Source: Diphasiastrum complanatum (taxonomy: Eukaryota > Streptophyta > Lycopodiopsida > Lycopodiales > Lycopodiaceae). Taken from it: a stretch of 64,000 nt of DNA. The position numbers and the translations under genes are program-made. Below, one piece after another: positions 1-10,461 of this stretch. The notes below the pieces were generated by a model that worked only from the letters and a program-made list of their open reading frames with translations, was not told the DNA's origin and did not search any database. Location of the stretch: the NCBI GenBank assembly GCA_029204225.1, contig CM055103.1, positions 19,292,925 through 19,356,924 of the forward strand, read 5' to 3'. Numbering within the stretch: the first letter of the stretch is position 1; every line of letters starts with the position of its first letter.

Positions 1-590
1 GCGCAACGCATATGAAGCTTCTACATACACAAACGAGGGCTTAATTTCTCGGTTATGTACTGCGCATCAGGAGTGCGAAGATTTCATAAACGAGTAAAGC
101 TCCCGCTGCCATAACCATCTCAAGATCCACACAAATTATTCTAAATACAAAACGCATATTCTGCTTTTAGATACCAAAACTTAATTCTGGCTATAGTCCT
201 TGAACCTACTCATTTCTAGCATACATCCTACTAGTTCAAAAAAATGCGCGCGCCTGATTCTTTGAAAGGGAGCTGAGAGTTTCCGTTGATTCACTCAAAT
301 AAGAAATATTATGTGAGACTGAGACATTTTGTTGATTCATGGAAATTACGAGCAAATTTTGCACCAAATTTTAAGCAAATGGATCTGCATTTGGATCGAT
401 CATGGGATGATGACGAAGCAGAAATGAATGGATCGCGTTTGGATCGATCAGAGATGGTTTTGGCGATGGCCTGTGGGGGAAAAGACGAGCCTGTCGAGCG
501 ACGACGAGGGAGGTTCTTGGGAAAAGACGCGACCATAGCGAGATGACCTGTTGCAGCAGGTCGACGACCTGTCCAACAGGTCAGTCTCCG
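1..590. other. no gene recognised
   Basis: No coding similarity, RNA gene or repeat structure was recognised. Short open frames on both strands from about 286 show no family features and begin with non-ATG codons or are composition-driven. Confidence 0.5.
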
Positions 591-607
591 CCCCCCCCCC
601 CCCCCCC
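591..607. repeat. poly(C) tract, 17 bp
   Basis: Uninterrupted run of 17 cytosines at the start of a strongly GC-rich block (about 560-900). On the minus strand it is a G17 run able to form a quadruplex. Confidence 0.95.
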
Positions 608-654
608 GCGCGCGTGGGGCTTTAGAGCACGCCCCACACGAGGAAGGGCCGGTG

Positions 655-766
655 CCTCCCAGTGGCTGACACGCTTCAGCCGCACAGTGCCCGTAAAAAA
701 TCATCGGGCGCCTCCCAGTGGCTGACACGCTTCAGCCGCACAGTGCCCGTAAAAAATCATCGGGCG
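655..766. repeat. 56-bp direct tandem duplication
   Basis: Two adjacent identical 56-bp units (655-710 and 711-766), each beginning CCTCCCAGTGGCTGACACGC and ending TCATCGGGCG. No difference between copies was seen, so the duplication is recent. Lies in GC-rich DNA unlike the AT-rich surroundings. Confidence 0.95.
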
Positions 767-2289
767 CCGGATTTTGGCGGGCGAGCGGGCACAAGGGCGG
801 CGCCAGGCAGGCGGGCACCCGGCAGGCGCCGGGCAGGCACCGCTGGGCGGTGATGGCGCCGGGCAGGGTTGGCCCTGGGGCCGGGCAGCAAAGAGGTGGC
901 ACACACACACACACACAAGTTTATGAGGAGTTTGTGTATATATGCCCTCCCCATAGTTTGATAGGAATGCTTATGGGACAAAGATTGGTTGCCTGGACAC
1001 GTGGCGTCGGGGCAGCCAGTTTTCAAAAAAAAAAAAAAAACTTGTGGTCAGGAGGGCACCGTGCTGGCAAGATGCGAGGCCCCCCTCCCCCCCCCCCCCA
1101 CCCGCCCAAAAAAGAACAAGGGATAGTAGCAAGGAACAAGGGCCCCTAAGTACAGTAGGGTACTTGTCATGGTGCACATAGCATCCGTGAGCAGTGATCA
1201 CAGACATGTGGCATTACGTCATTGGTTGAGAACACGCAGATTATGAGCCATAGCACAGGCTACAAATAGATTAAAATCTTGACCGTCTATCTCTTTCCTG
1301 CTACGTCAGGTATAGTTCATCCAACGATGGACAACAGCCTAGCTGGTAGATTTGCCACCCCGTGGCTCATCTTGCTACAGGCCGTAGCCCAGCTCCTCAT
1401 GAACGATACCTAGTTCGTAAATAATGTATTGGAGAGTGGCTTCAATAGCAATAGACTCAGTCCATTAAACATCTTGACTTGTGTAAGACCTCCATACAAT
1501 GTTGTGTTTGTTGTAATTAATTGTTTTGAGGTCATGAGTATTGTGAGACAATGCTATGAGTGTTTGAGAAAAGCATGTCAATGTTGAAGGCTCTTGGAAT
1601 TTCGTGAAGCCCTTGGTGTTTTGTATATTTCAAGCGCGATTGCATTCAAACAAGAAAGGAGGCCCACTCATGTGGCTCAATCAACATAAGACATGCATTT
1701 CTATGGAGAGGGAATAGCAAATGGAAAAGCTTGGAATTAAGGATAAAAACCTTATTCTTGTTGTACTCTATAACCCCAAGAGCTATTTACAATATTTATT
1801 ATGATAACACTTTGTGGGATGTTTGACTAACAAAGGGTTATATCCAAGTGTTAGTCAAATTTTTGACACAAAAAATTGGGCTAATTTTGAAGCTTAATTT
1901 TGCTATGATATAAAAATTAAAAGCCGCAAAATTTCAATGTAAAATGGCTAAAAATCGCCAATAGTTAGGGGTCCCAGCCCGCTCGTAATGTGGCTAGAAG
2001 AAATTTTGGCCTTAGAATTGGCCCTTAAAATTTTTGACGGCCTTTAAAAATCGGCCTATAATATAGTTTCGATTATCATTAGAGGAGTTCTAAATCCAAA
2101 AAAGACCCTTTGTAAAGATTCTCTTTTTATTTTTTCTCAAATTTTGCTTACACATGGACCAATCAAAACACTCAAATTTAAAACCTACATAAAGTAACTC
2201 ATTGAAATTGAAAAAAAAGGCTTTCTTAATAATGCTATAATTCGGCGTCGAGGGTAGCTCACAGACATGACATGTTATTCATAGTATAA
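767..2289. other. no gene recognised; GC-rich then AT-rich spacer
   Basis: 767-900 is GC-rich with GGGCAGGC/GGGCGG-like low-complexity repeats. A short (CA)n run sits at 900-917, an A-run at 1026-1040 and a C-run at 1087-1099. From about 1200 the sequence is ordinary AT-rich DNA. No protein family, tRNA or LTR boundary was recognised. Confidence 0.5.
1087..1099. repeat. poly(C) tract, 13 bp
   Basis: Thirteen consecutive cytosines inside a C-rich stretch (1080-1107), directly 3' of a poly(A) run. One of several long G/C homopolymers in this window. Confidence 0.9.
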
Positions 2290-2745
2290 TATGTAATTAT
2301 CATTAAAAATAGCCTAACTCTCTAACCGTAGCTCCGATTGAGACGCAAATTATAATATTAGAATGCGCTCGACGAGAGCTTTCCAATGGTAGCCTATATA
2401 ACCTACTTCCAAGCTATCGTTCAAAAGTTATGGCCGATCAAAGTTTATAAAAAAGTTAAATATCGCTTTTGTGCAACCATAGAGCACTCTCTCACTGAGA
2501 GGGTGCTTTATGGTCGCATAGAAGCGATATTTGACTCTCTATAGTCGAACAGAAACGATATTTGACTTTTTTCAAAAACTTTGACCGGCCATAACTTTTG
2601 AACGGTAGCTCGAAAGTAGGTCATGTAGGGTATTGTTGGAAAGCTCTTGTTGATGAGCGCGTTCCAACGGTATAATTTTCGTCTCAATCGAAGCTACGGT
2701 TAGAGAGCTATGCTATTTTTAATGAACTACAAATGATAATGTACA
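2290..2745. repeat. long fold-back inverted repeat (MITE-like)
   Basis: The two halves are reverse complements of each other for about 200 bp per arm, at perhaps 80-85 % identity by eye. The left arm starts near TAATTATCATTAAAAATAGC and the right arm ends near TAATGATAATG reversed. Matching internal landmarks are CTCTCTAACCGTAGCT, CAAAAGTTATGGCCG and AAATATCGCTT. The centre is near 2496, in a short palindrome AGCACTCTCTCACTGAGAGGGTGCT. The right arm holds one extra copy of a roughly 30-bp unit (AAGCGATATTTGACT / AAACGATATTTGACT). No coding capacity. Terminal bases and target duplication are not resolved, so the element class (MITE, fold-back transposon or inverted duplication) is open. Confidence 0.8.
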
Positions 2746-2912
2746 TAGAATGGCTAAGCATAAAAAATAGTGCGGGTAGAAATGAAAAAGCATTTGGGCG
2801 GAAACAGATTGATTTTATGCGACTAGTTATAAGCAATATGATATTGAATATGCTCTACCATTAGGTAATAGCGATTTTGCCAATCGCTGTAAACTGCCGC
2901 ACGGACTCCATA

Positions 2913-2913
<1 letters not shown>

Positions 2914-2957
<44 letters not shown>
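2914..2957. repeat. (CA)n microsatellite
   Basis: About 22 uninterrupted CA units. Confidence 0.98.
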
Positions 2958-2959
<2 letters not shown>

Positions 2960-3419
2960 TCTGAAATGCAACACCCCTTCATGAGGTGCGCCCGACAATC
3001 AATGGAAATGTAGAGACATTCATTGCATTTCAGCGAATGGTTACCTATTATGTTAATTGTTGACAATGCATTTTATATTGAACATGCTGTTTGCTGAAAT
3101 ACTCATGTACTAATCAACCATGTGGTTTACATCCAGATCAGCGATCCGCTTCACATACATAACAATGATTCTATCGCTACACTACAGATGATTGATTATC
3201 ATGCCACTCTTCCACTTTTGATACTTTTTCTATTCAAGAAAAAATACAATATTACTTGGACATGTACTTCTCACATATTTCTCCATTTGATCCTTGACTA
3301 CATTGTCAAGATATCATTCCATCAATACAAAGCCAGGTATGACATTTCTAGGCTACTTATCTTTGATGCACTTACACATAGTCTAATGTTTTCATTCTTT
3401 TAGTAACCAATACTTGCTA
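2958..3419. other. no gene recognised
   Basis: AT-rich sequence. A 93-codon open frame on the plus strand (3122-3403) starts at a non-ATG codon and has no recognisable motif; treated as chance. Confidence 0.45.
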
Positions 3420-4187
3420 CTACTCAGAATGACGGTTCCACCTACAAAGTTGTTGGAAGTATTTCTCTTCTATGCGGTGGCTAGGTCTAATCAAAGGTCC
3501 GGGTCGTAGTAGAGTGCTGCTGGTGTTGAGTGAAATCAGCCACCAACTTTGCCTTTTCCTACTGAAGCTGTAAGCTACCCGCCTCAGTGCGTGTTGTCCT
3601 GACAATGTGCCGAAAATGCTGTATTGCAGCTCATTCAAATTTGGGCCGCTAGTGGTAATTGCTCCCAAGGTTCAAGGTTAGGGAAGGGGCGTCCATAGTG
3701 GGGGTAAGACATAGGGTCATATGGAAGGAGACCTGAAATTGGCAGAGAAGATGTATTTTGAGGAAATGAAAGTGGAGGGGATTGAGGCTTTGGAGGAGGT
3801 GAATGTGGAGGTGATTGGTGTTTTGGAGGAGAATTAACTTTCGAAGGATAAGAATGGATGGGAGTAGTTGTCACAGTGGTGGATTGGGTTTGGGTTAGTA
3901 AATGTAGTGCAAAGTCATCTATGTTGACCGAGGAGTCAAGTAGAGTGGAGGTATGTATGGGAGAAGCCCATGTTAAGCGTGAGAAAAGGTGCTGAGTATG
4001 GCAGTAGGTGGTGGATGTAATGGTGGAATGGTAGAGTTGTTAGTAATGTTAGGAGGAAGCGATACCTGAACAACTAAACTGACTGTCGTTGGCAGGACCA
4101 CTCCAAATGAGCCTGATCCGAAAGTGCTTGCATCCAAAGAGTTGCATGATGCTGCTACTGCTTGTTATCTTTGGTGGGACTATTGGA
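3420..4187 (-). pseudogene. degenerate tail of gypsy relic with proline-rich stretch
   Basis: On the minus strand, below the RNase H remnant, the sequence stays partly open in shifting frames. The segment 3635-3874 encodes about 79 residues that are very rich in Pro, Ser and Gln, with PPK/SPP-type repeats, and frames on either side are broken by stops. Such composition is common in retroelement Gag or linker regions. It could equally be part of a second, older insertion; no catalytic motif is present. Function and element assignment are inference only. Confidence 0.3.
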
Positions 4188-4517
4188 TTAGGGACTTTTG
4201 TTGTGCCAAAACTTACTTTGGGACCTGAGAAGATTTAAGGCTCTCTCCGGATTCAGCATGTTCAGGAGATAATGACGAAACTTTTGAATTGGATAAACCA
4301 TTGCCAAAGCTTCACGCTCGGTAGTGGTGTAATTGACTTCAGTAGGTATCAATTGTCTACTGAGAAATCGAATTGGATAATCCTTCTTGAATTCTCTCAG
4401 TTGGGTGAACACTGCTCCAATGACATACTTGGATGCAGATGCATCGGTATGCACATGGAATTCCTTGGAGTAATTAGGAGCCTGGAAAATAGGTGTGTTT
4501 ATGAGGGCTTCTTTCAA
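4188..4517 (-). pseudogene. gypsy RNase H fragment (element A)
   Basis: About 109 codons beginning in the RT-RNase H connection. The motif HTDASASKYVIGAV supplies the first catalytic Asp of the RNase H fold, and TTEREALAMVY with KFRHYLL are standard gypsy RNase H landmarks. The frame ends soon after these motifs and the rest of the domain is lost. RNase H removes the RNA strand during reverse transcription. The fragment directly follows the RT remnant in the expected order; it is not functional on its own. Confidence 0.85.
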
Positions 4518-4528
4518 CCATTTAAACG

Positions 4529-5398
4529 CTACTCATTGTTCATCAATCCACTTGGGGAGAACAACCACCTTATAGATTTATCATGCTTTATTAACGAAAT
4601 TGAGATTAAAAAAGAAATATTATAGTTGGCGTGGCCTAGGAATGAATAAACTTCGTAAATAGTGCGCAGTTCTAGCAGATTTTGAATGATCATGACCTTT
4701 TCATGGTCAGTTGCGATACCGTTTTTGAAATGATGTCCTAATACAATGTCGTGTGTTACCCAAATCTGGCATTTTTTAGAGTTCAAAGAGATTTTGAAAC
4801 GTTGACATTGGATAAAAAAAATTTCAAGTATAGACATATGATGTGTTTCTTTTGAATGTGCTCCTAACTCGTCCAAGTAAACCTCTAGGGTATCTCCCAT
4901 ATGCCGAGAAAATGCAGCTTGCATAACATGTTGAAATGTGCTAGGAGCATTACAGAGGCCGAAAGGCATGACTTTCCAATAGAAGGTTTCTCATTCTGTG
5001 GCAAAGGCGATTTTATGCTGATCTTGTTCAGCAATTTGGATCATGTTTTAGCCACTAAAGCCATCTAAGAATGAGTAGGCCTCATCTCCTGCGAGATTTT
5101 CTAGGATGGATTCTCCAAAAGGTAATGAAAAATGACTACATTCTGTGACAACATTAAGTTTCATGAAGTCGACACAAATGCAAAGTTTTCCATTTCTCTT
5201 AGGAACGATTATGATTGGAGAAACCAACTCAGCATGTTCGATATCATAGATGAATCCTGCATCTAGCAAGTGTTGTAATTCTTCTTTTATTTTGGCCTGG
5301 TAGATTGGATTGCATCGGTATGGACGGCTAGCAGCTTGTCTCGCTCCCGGTTTAAGGGAAATACAATGCACGACTGCTTGGGGTGAAACTCCTTGCAT
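4529..5398 (-). pseudogene. gypsy reverse transcriptase, broken (element A)
   Basis: Two open pieces in different frames (5398-5048 and 4969-4529) together cover most of a Ty3/gypsy RT. The first carries VPKRNGK, CVDFMKLN and SFLDGFSG (the first catalytic Asp region). The second begins with MPFGLCNAPSTFQ and carries the active-site box as VYLDELGAHS. The family expects a second Asp where Glu stands here (codon at 4870-4868). With the frameshift at about 4980-5040 the enzyme is dead. An open run at 5435-5523 (89 bp) is only spacer to the linker region. Confidence 0.88.
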
Positions 5399-5434
5399 GC
5401 CCTTATAGGACCAGGCAAAGACATGTCGATACTT

Positions 5435-6339
5435 TCATAGACATTTTTCAAGCTTTCTGTGTTGCTCTCGATTGAAATGACCCCCGACGTTAACAATATA
5501 TTCGTTATTCTCATTGGGCTCACTCAAGGAGAGGGTGATGGTGCGTGCATGACCTTCATAGGGGGAATTACCATTTGGCTCGCGTCGATCTTGTGGTAAT
5601 TGTATAGTCACATCCTCGATCATGTAATCTTTAAAGTATGCAGGCACATCATGTACGGGTGATTCGAGAGGAGCTTTGCCCTTTAACTGCCTTGGCAGTG
5701 ATTTGGGAGGTTCTGGAAGAGGTGTATGAGCTAAGGCGATTTTAGGAACAACCCGAGTAGTAATAAGGTCTCTAGGAGGTTGGATCAAGAGCGGTTTCTT
5801 CATTTTCTCCTTCATGGTATTTCCACGAGATTGTGGCTTCTGAGGACGTGAGGTGTGCAGATGAGAAATTGGTGGCACATCATGGAGGATTTCATTGTCG
5901 ATTTGATAAATTGTCTTTTCCTCACATAGGTTTTTGGATAGTTGGGCCGTTTGACACGATAGAATTTGGTATCAGGTTTTTCAATGATAACCTTGGCGAC
6001 TGGTTCTACCTTGGACGAATGTTGTGGAAAAGCTTTGATTGGGAGTGCCTCCATGTAGTTCAGTATTTGAATGTCAGAAATGTCCAAATCTTCTGGGCAA
6101 TTTTGAATTCGCAAAACATTTTCATCATCTACAAATAAATCATCTGATTCATTAGTAGGTAGCCATGCAACATTTAACAATTCATCATTGTGTGGTAGAA
6201 TATCAATAAAATTAATATTAATGATATGTGTGTCTAGATCAAGAGGTTGTTCGTTATCGTCCATAGGGATTCGAATATATGTACAATCAGCCTGATTTTG
6301 AGCACAATAGTCAGCATTCACACAATCAATTATAGCCAA
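5435..6339 (-). pseudogene. protease-RT linker of element A
   Basis: Two overlapping open pieces (6339-5812 and 5878-5435) encode an acidic then basic linker without catalytic motifs. The wording IDC...QNQAD... and ELLNVAWLPT resembles IDC...QDNQS... and VLNVAWIST in element Z (54760-54910). A and Z therefore share this part of the polyprotein. The role of this linker is unknown to me; in A it separates protease from RT, in Z nothing recognisable follows it. Confidence 0.6.
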
Positions 6340-6353
6340 ACTGTGTCTCCAAT

Positions 6354-6986
6354 CTATGATATCAGTAGATTCAACATAATGACTTTCTCTTGGGTGGACT
6401 GGTATGGTTCAAATGCAAAATTTGTAGTAGATGAATCATTGTCGTGGAATTGTGCTGGTTTGAGTTTCCTAGATGAATCAATGGTAACAGAGCTCTCTCT
6501 ATTACCAAAAGTGACTTGGTCTTTGCTCCAGTCATGAACGACCTTTGCATTGGTGAGCCATGGTCGACCAAGCAGTAACTCATAGGAATAGGCGTTACTA
6601 GGAATATCGAGTACAACGAGGTCTACGGTGAATTTCAGGCCTCCTAATTTAATCTGAATTTGTGGGAGGAATCCTATAGGTCGGACCACACTTTGATCAG
6701 CCATCTTGAGCTGACAAATGGGTTTGGTGAGTTTGTCTTTCAGGTTCCATTCCAACATGAGAGACATGGAGATGATATTGACACCTGAGCCACCATCTAA
6801 CATGGCTAATACTTCTCGGGATTGGCGATAAGTAGCTGGAATTTTGATATTGTTCCTTTCACTGAGCGGATTGGTTAGGTGTATTGGCATCTCAGGTGGC
6901 TCGTCAGGGGTGGTGGTTTTGGTGGATTGGAGTTGTTGTTTCCATTGATCCACATGCTTCCATAAAACATGGAATGGAAGAGTCAC
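6354..6986 (-). pseudogene. gypsy aspartic protease (element A)
   Basis: A 210-codon open frame starting at a non-ATG codon, so part of a longer polyprotein. Domain order: a Gln/Thr-rich Gag end, then the retropepsin-like core with AMLDGGSGVN (catalytic Asp codon at 6797-6795), a conserved MADQSVV segment, and YELLLGRPWL near the end of the fold. The DGGSGVN form of the active-site loop recurs in element Z. The domain itself is uninterrupted, but the surrounding polyprotein is broken, so activity is unlikely. Confidence 0.85.
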
Positions 6987-7250
6987 GTTGGCTTGTAACA
7001 GGTCGCCCCAGACTTCAGTGCCTTCAAGGGTTTTATTCTCGAAAGACGTGTAAGGTGCTTTATGGGAGGTGGAAGAGTGTCGGTCTGCATTTTGAATCTA
7101 CTGACGATATTTGTGATACAGCCTGTGTTGAACCTTCACTCGGAGGTATGGTGTGCTGCTGGGTTTTGTTGGGTGTAGTGGTAGTGGGTTGGCGTTGTTG
7201 TTGTGCACAAGTCAGAACCCAAATTGGCCAATGCTTTAAGCAGTTCAACT

Positions 7251-8334
7251 GGAATTTTATTCACCTGGTTTATGAAGTTTTTGCTGTGGGCCCAAGTCAA
7301 TTATGCTGGAAAAGTTCATGGGAATGCATGAATTGCTCAGAATTTTTCACTACCTAGTCCCTTTGAAGTTCTTATATTTCACTCTTTACTTCATAATTTA
7401 GAACTTTCCATGTTATTCTTTCTTTATTCTATTATCTAAGTGTAGACTCAAACTCTGACAACTTCCAAGCCTAAGAGCTTGTACATCAAGACCTCACTAG
7501 TAAATCTTGTAACTTCCAATTGCTTATCATTGTATTTTACTATTTTCTTTTTCTTTGGTTGATTTTGACCCCATGTTGATAAATTTCTCTTTTAGCTCCA
7601 CATAGAAACTGTCCATCATAAAACTACTTTAAGTTTTTTATTGCCAGATTGCTCTTCCAACAATATACACATTATTTGTTAGTGGTCAAGGCTGGTGTTC
7701 AGTTTAGTAATTTATCATGACTTTTGAAAAGTCCACAAAGTTGAGTCACTTAATTCAACAGTAGTTGTTTCTATATGTTTGCCCATTTTAAACATTGCAA
7801 AAACAGATCTATTACGTTAACACGCATGATAATGGTTTCCCAAATCACGTAATTGAGAAATACAGCAAAACAGAATTTGATCAAATTGTGGCTGTCAAAA
7901 ACCATATTCAAGAAGGGACTTCCTAACATGTGAATGTGTAATTGGATTAAAGTCTCTAATAGCTTAACGAGCCATTCATGCTTTAAAAAACAGCGAACAT
8001 GCTGCTGAAGTTAACGTGATTGGCATGAATTAAAGCAAGATTTATAACGAAATTTTTTTGAATCAATTTCTTTTGCAAAAGATTATTATATTAAATTCCT
8101 ACATTATTCAAGATTGGTATTTTCACTAGATTTCTCTTGAATCTACATTGATATTCATGCCAATCAAGTACAAATCTAATTTAGCCATGAAACTTGGAAG
8201 AGGTCTTAAAAAATTCAGCCAGTTACTAACAATAAAAGGCATCAAAATGCAAGATACAGTTTGAGTGGCGTTCAGCTTTACTACATTGAAAGAATTCTCT
8301 CTTATGTATTATTTGCACATCTATCCTTACAAAT
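7251..8334. other. no gene recognised
   Basis: AT-rich spacer between the gypsy relic and the poly(G) tracts. Open frames overlapping 6884-7357 on the plus strand are antisense shadows of element A. No other structure seen. Confidence 0.5.
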
Positions 8335-8346
8335 GGGGGGGGGGGG
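8335..8346. repeat. poly(G) tract, 12 bp
   Basis: Twelve consecutive G, 87 bp before a second and longer poly(G) run. Confidence 0.95.
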
Positions 8347-8433
8347 TTTCTTGTATTCTCATTTTTATCATTGTAATCAATCCAGGAAATCCCATTAGAA
8401 TTTCCCGGAGCACAAATTTTTTTGTTTTTTTCT

Positions 8434-8458
8434 GGGGGGGGGGGGGGGGGGGGGGGGG
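8434..8458. repeat. poly(G) tract, 25 bp
   Basis: Twenty-five consecutive G, preceded by a T-rich stretch. Such a run can fold as a G-quadruplex and is often a sequencing or assembly trouble spot. Confidence 0.95.
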
Positions 8459-8957
8459 CAAAATGGGTATCAGATTAAAGGTGTTTTCAAGAGCAATTCA
8501 CTCACCTAGTTTGCTTAGAGTTCCAAGAGGAGCGCGGTCCAATTTTGGGCCATCAAGTGATTCTTTATCGAACATCTCTATTTCTGTATTATGTGAAATG
8601 AAATCACATGGAACCGTATTGAATGACAACAAACCGACAACAATTATGAAGCATAAGCACCCATCTCAGAGCTTGTGACAAAAAAATGAGTCAACTCAAC
8701 GAGCTCAACAAAATACGAGTACATTATACAGTGCCAACAATATCTCTATCTATAATTAACCGGATATATGGCTCTAGCCTATGTGCAATGTTAATTTTGC
8801 CTCTTTCCAGTTTATCAATATGTTGTTCTTCTGATGCATTCATTGATGATTTTTGAGTTCATTTAATACTAACTAAACTATGATTTATTTTTGGCCATTA
8901 GTCTTTCCCCCCCCAAAAAAAAAAAGGTGATTCGAGTCACAGATCGCTGATGTTCCG

Positions 8958-8960
<3 letters not shown>
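8459..8960. other. no gene recognised
   Basis: AT-rich spacer between poly(G) and the (TA)n array, with a C8/A11 homopolymer junction near 8907-8925. No gene seen. Confidence 0.5.

Positions 8961-8999
<39 letters not shown>
8961..8999. repeat. (TA)n array left of hAT-like element
   Basis: About 20 TA units directly abutting the palindrome-rich left end of the element at 9000-12130. A matching (TA)n array lies at the right end, so the element sits inside a TA microsatellite and its target duplication cannot be read. Confidence 0.95.
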
Positions 9000-9001
<2 letters not shown>

Positions 9002-9010
9002 TAATGTCTC

Positions 9011-9100
9011 CTGGTACCCCTGTTATGGTACCGCTGGTACCATAACAATGGTACTGCCAGTACGGTACCGCCCTGGGATCCGCGGTACCAGGGCGGTACC
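9011..9100 (+). repeat. left terminal region: nested GGTACC hairpins
   Basis: GGTACC occurs at 9013, 9027, 9036, 9064, 9084 and 9095; GGATCC at 9076. Two perfect hairpins are visible: TGTTATGGTACC (9021-9032) pairs with GGTACCATAACA (9036-9047) across 3 nt, and GGTACCGCCCTGG (9064-9076) pairs with CCAGGGCGGTACC (9088-9100). Repeated short palindromes near transposon ends commonly serve as transposase binding sites; that role here is inference. Confidence 0.85.
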
Positions 9101-9537
9101 ATTTTTTAATATTTTTTTAAAAATATTTTTAATATTTAATTATTGCCTTTTACATACCAAAATAGGTTTAAAAAATGCAAAAAAAAAGGGTTCTGGGTGT
9201 AAAAAAAGAGGGTATAGTACATGGTGCAGGGGACAGGTGCAACAACACATGGGCACTATGGGTGAGCAGACCATGGGGCCAATGGGAGAGCAACACAGGG
9301 GGGGAGCAACACATGGGGGCAAGTATAGAGGCACATGGAGGGATGATAATGATCCACATGTCCGATCAGACTGTGGGGATAAATAAGCACTCACAATGCC
9401 ATTGTGAGAGGCATTTTCAGAGACTGTAAGAGAGCCAGTGATAGCCAGTGAGAGAGCCAGCGAGAGCCAGTGATAGGCTGTGAGAGGTTGTTTGAGAGCC
9501 AGGGTGCTATGAGAGGCTGTTCGAGGACCAGGGTGCT

Positions 9538-9903
9538 ATGAGGAGAAAGTCGATCGAGATGGCAGAGCGCATACCACCGAAGCCCGAGGGTGAAGCCAGG
9601 AGGAAGCTCGAGGAAGATATTCGAAGACACAACGAAAGACATCGGAAGCAAGAGGCAGACATTGCAGAGATGTTGCGACAGACTCGGCAGAGACACCCAG
9701 AGCTGCAGATCCCCGCCCCCACTGTGGCCCCTGCCCCCGCTGTCGAGCTGGATTTGGATGAGCAGATCGGAATGAGCTTCACACGATGGCAGCTCATCAT
9801 GGTCAAAGAAAGGGCGGCCAGACGTCGGGCTAACCAGGAGGCAGAGCGAGAGCAACAAAACAATGCACCTGACGAGGGCGAGGAGTCAGTGGAGGATCAG
9901 TAG
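9538..9903 (+). CDS. small charged ORF inside hAT-like element
   Basis: A 121-codon ATG-initiated ORF. The product is highly charged: an Arg/Glu-rich N-terminal half (residues 10-55) predicted to be helical or coiled coil, a short Pro/Ala spacer (PAPTVAPAPA), and an acidic C-terminal tail (DEGEESVEDQ). No membrane segment and no known domain. It lies in the plus strand of the element, convergent with the transposase remnant. Just upstream (9420-9535) there are imperfect direct repeats of GAGAGCCAG. I do not recognise the family. It may be an accessory transposon protein or a captured host fragment. Confidence 0.45.
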   Translation: MRRKSIEMAERIPPKPEGEARRKLEEDIRRHNERHRKQEADIAEMLRQTRQRHPELQIPAPTVAPAPAVELDLDEQIGMSFTRWQLIMVKERAARRRANQEAEREQQNNAPDEGEESVEDQ

Positions 9904-10461
9904 GCATGTTAAGAATAAATAAGGTCCAACCGTATGTGGCGGACTGTTGCTATTAAATTATTGACAATTTAGGGTGCGTCAAATAACTAAACAGCTGTTT
10001 AAAAAAAAGACGGGATATGTATTGTTATCTTAATACAACGGCTGAATTAATATATAGTTGTTTTTTGTGCAACGCGAGCCTGGTCATGTGAAATGCAATG
10101 TAATACATGTGTATATGAAATGCCGTCACGAGTTTGGGGTGTAGGGGTAATTGCTATGCTCATGATCGTTTGGAGTGCATGTGCTATCAGTTTGCTGTGG
10201 CATCAATGATCGGTTTGTAGATGCATTTATGTGAAGCTATCATTCACTTCAATTGAAATTAGTTGAAAATACGATTCACATGAGCACATAGAATTTGACA
10301 TAAAATTGAAAATACAGCATCACATGTACAGAGCGACACACGCATAATGTTCAGCAAATAAAGTACGCCAAACACTGTATATAATGTGAAAAATGATCTA
10401 AGTACAATGGTCGACCGTCTACTAGAAACAAACTACTGAAATTAAAATAACAGAGCCACAA

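Larger units (their letters stand above)
4188..7250 (-). mobile_element. element A: Ty3/gypsy pol relic (minus strand)
   Basis: Reading the minus strand from 7250 downwards, the order is end of Gag, aspartic protease, linker, reverse transcriptase, RNase H. This is the Ty3/gypsy gene order as far as it is preserved. Frames are broken between domains. No LTR, PBS or integrase was found in place, so the copy is truncated at both ends. The protease core (DGGSGVN, then a GRPWL segment) and the linker wording LNVAW resemble element Z at 51-56 kb. A and Z therefore appear to belong to the same broad lineage of tRNA-Asp-primed elements; that link is inferred from protein wording, because A's own PBS is not preserved. 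Confidence 0.85.

Noticed and set aside
286-1207. Several overlapping frames on both strands near the left edge
   Set aside because: GC-rich and homopolymer-driven; mutually overlapping; no family features.
3122-3403. 93-codon frame after the CA microsatellite
   Set aside because: Non-ATG start, AT-rich low-information translation, no motif.
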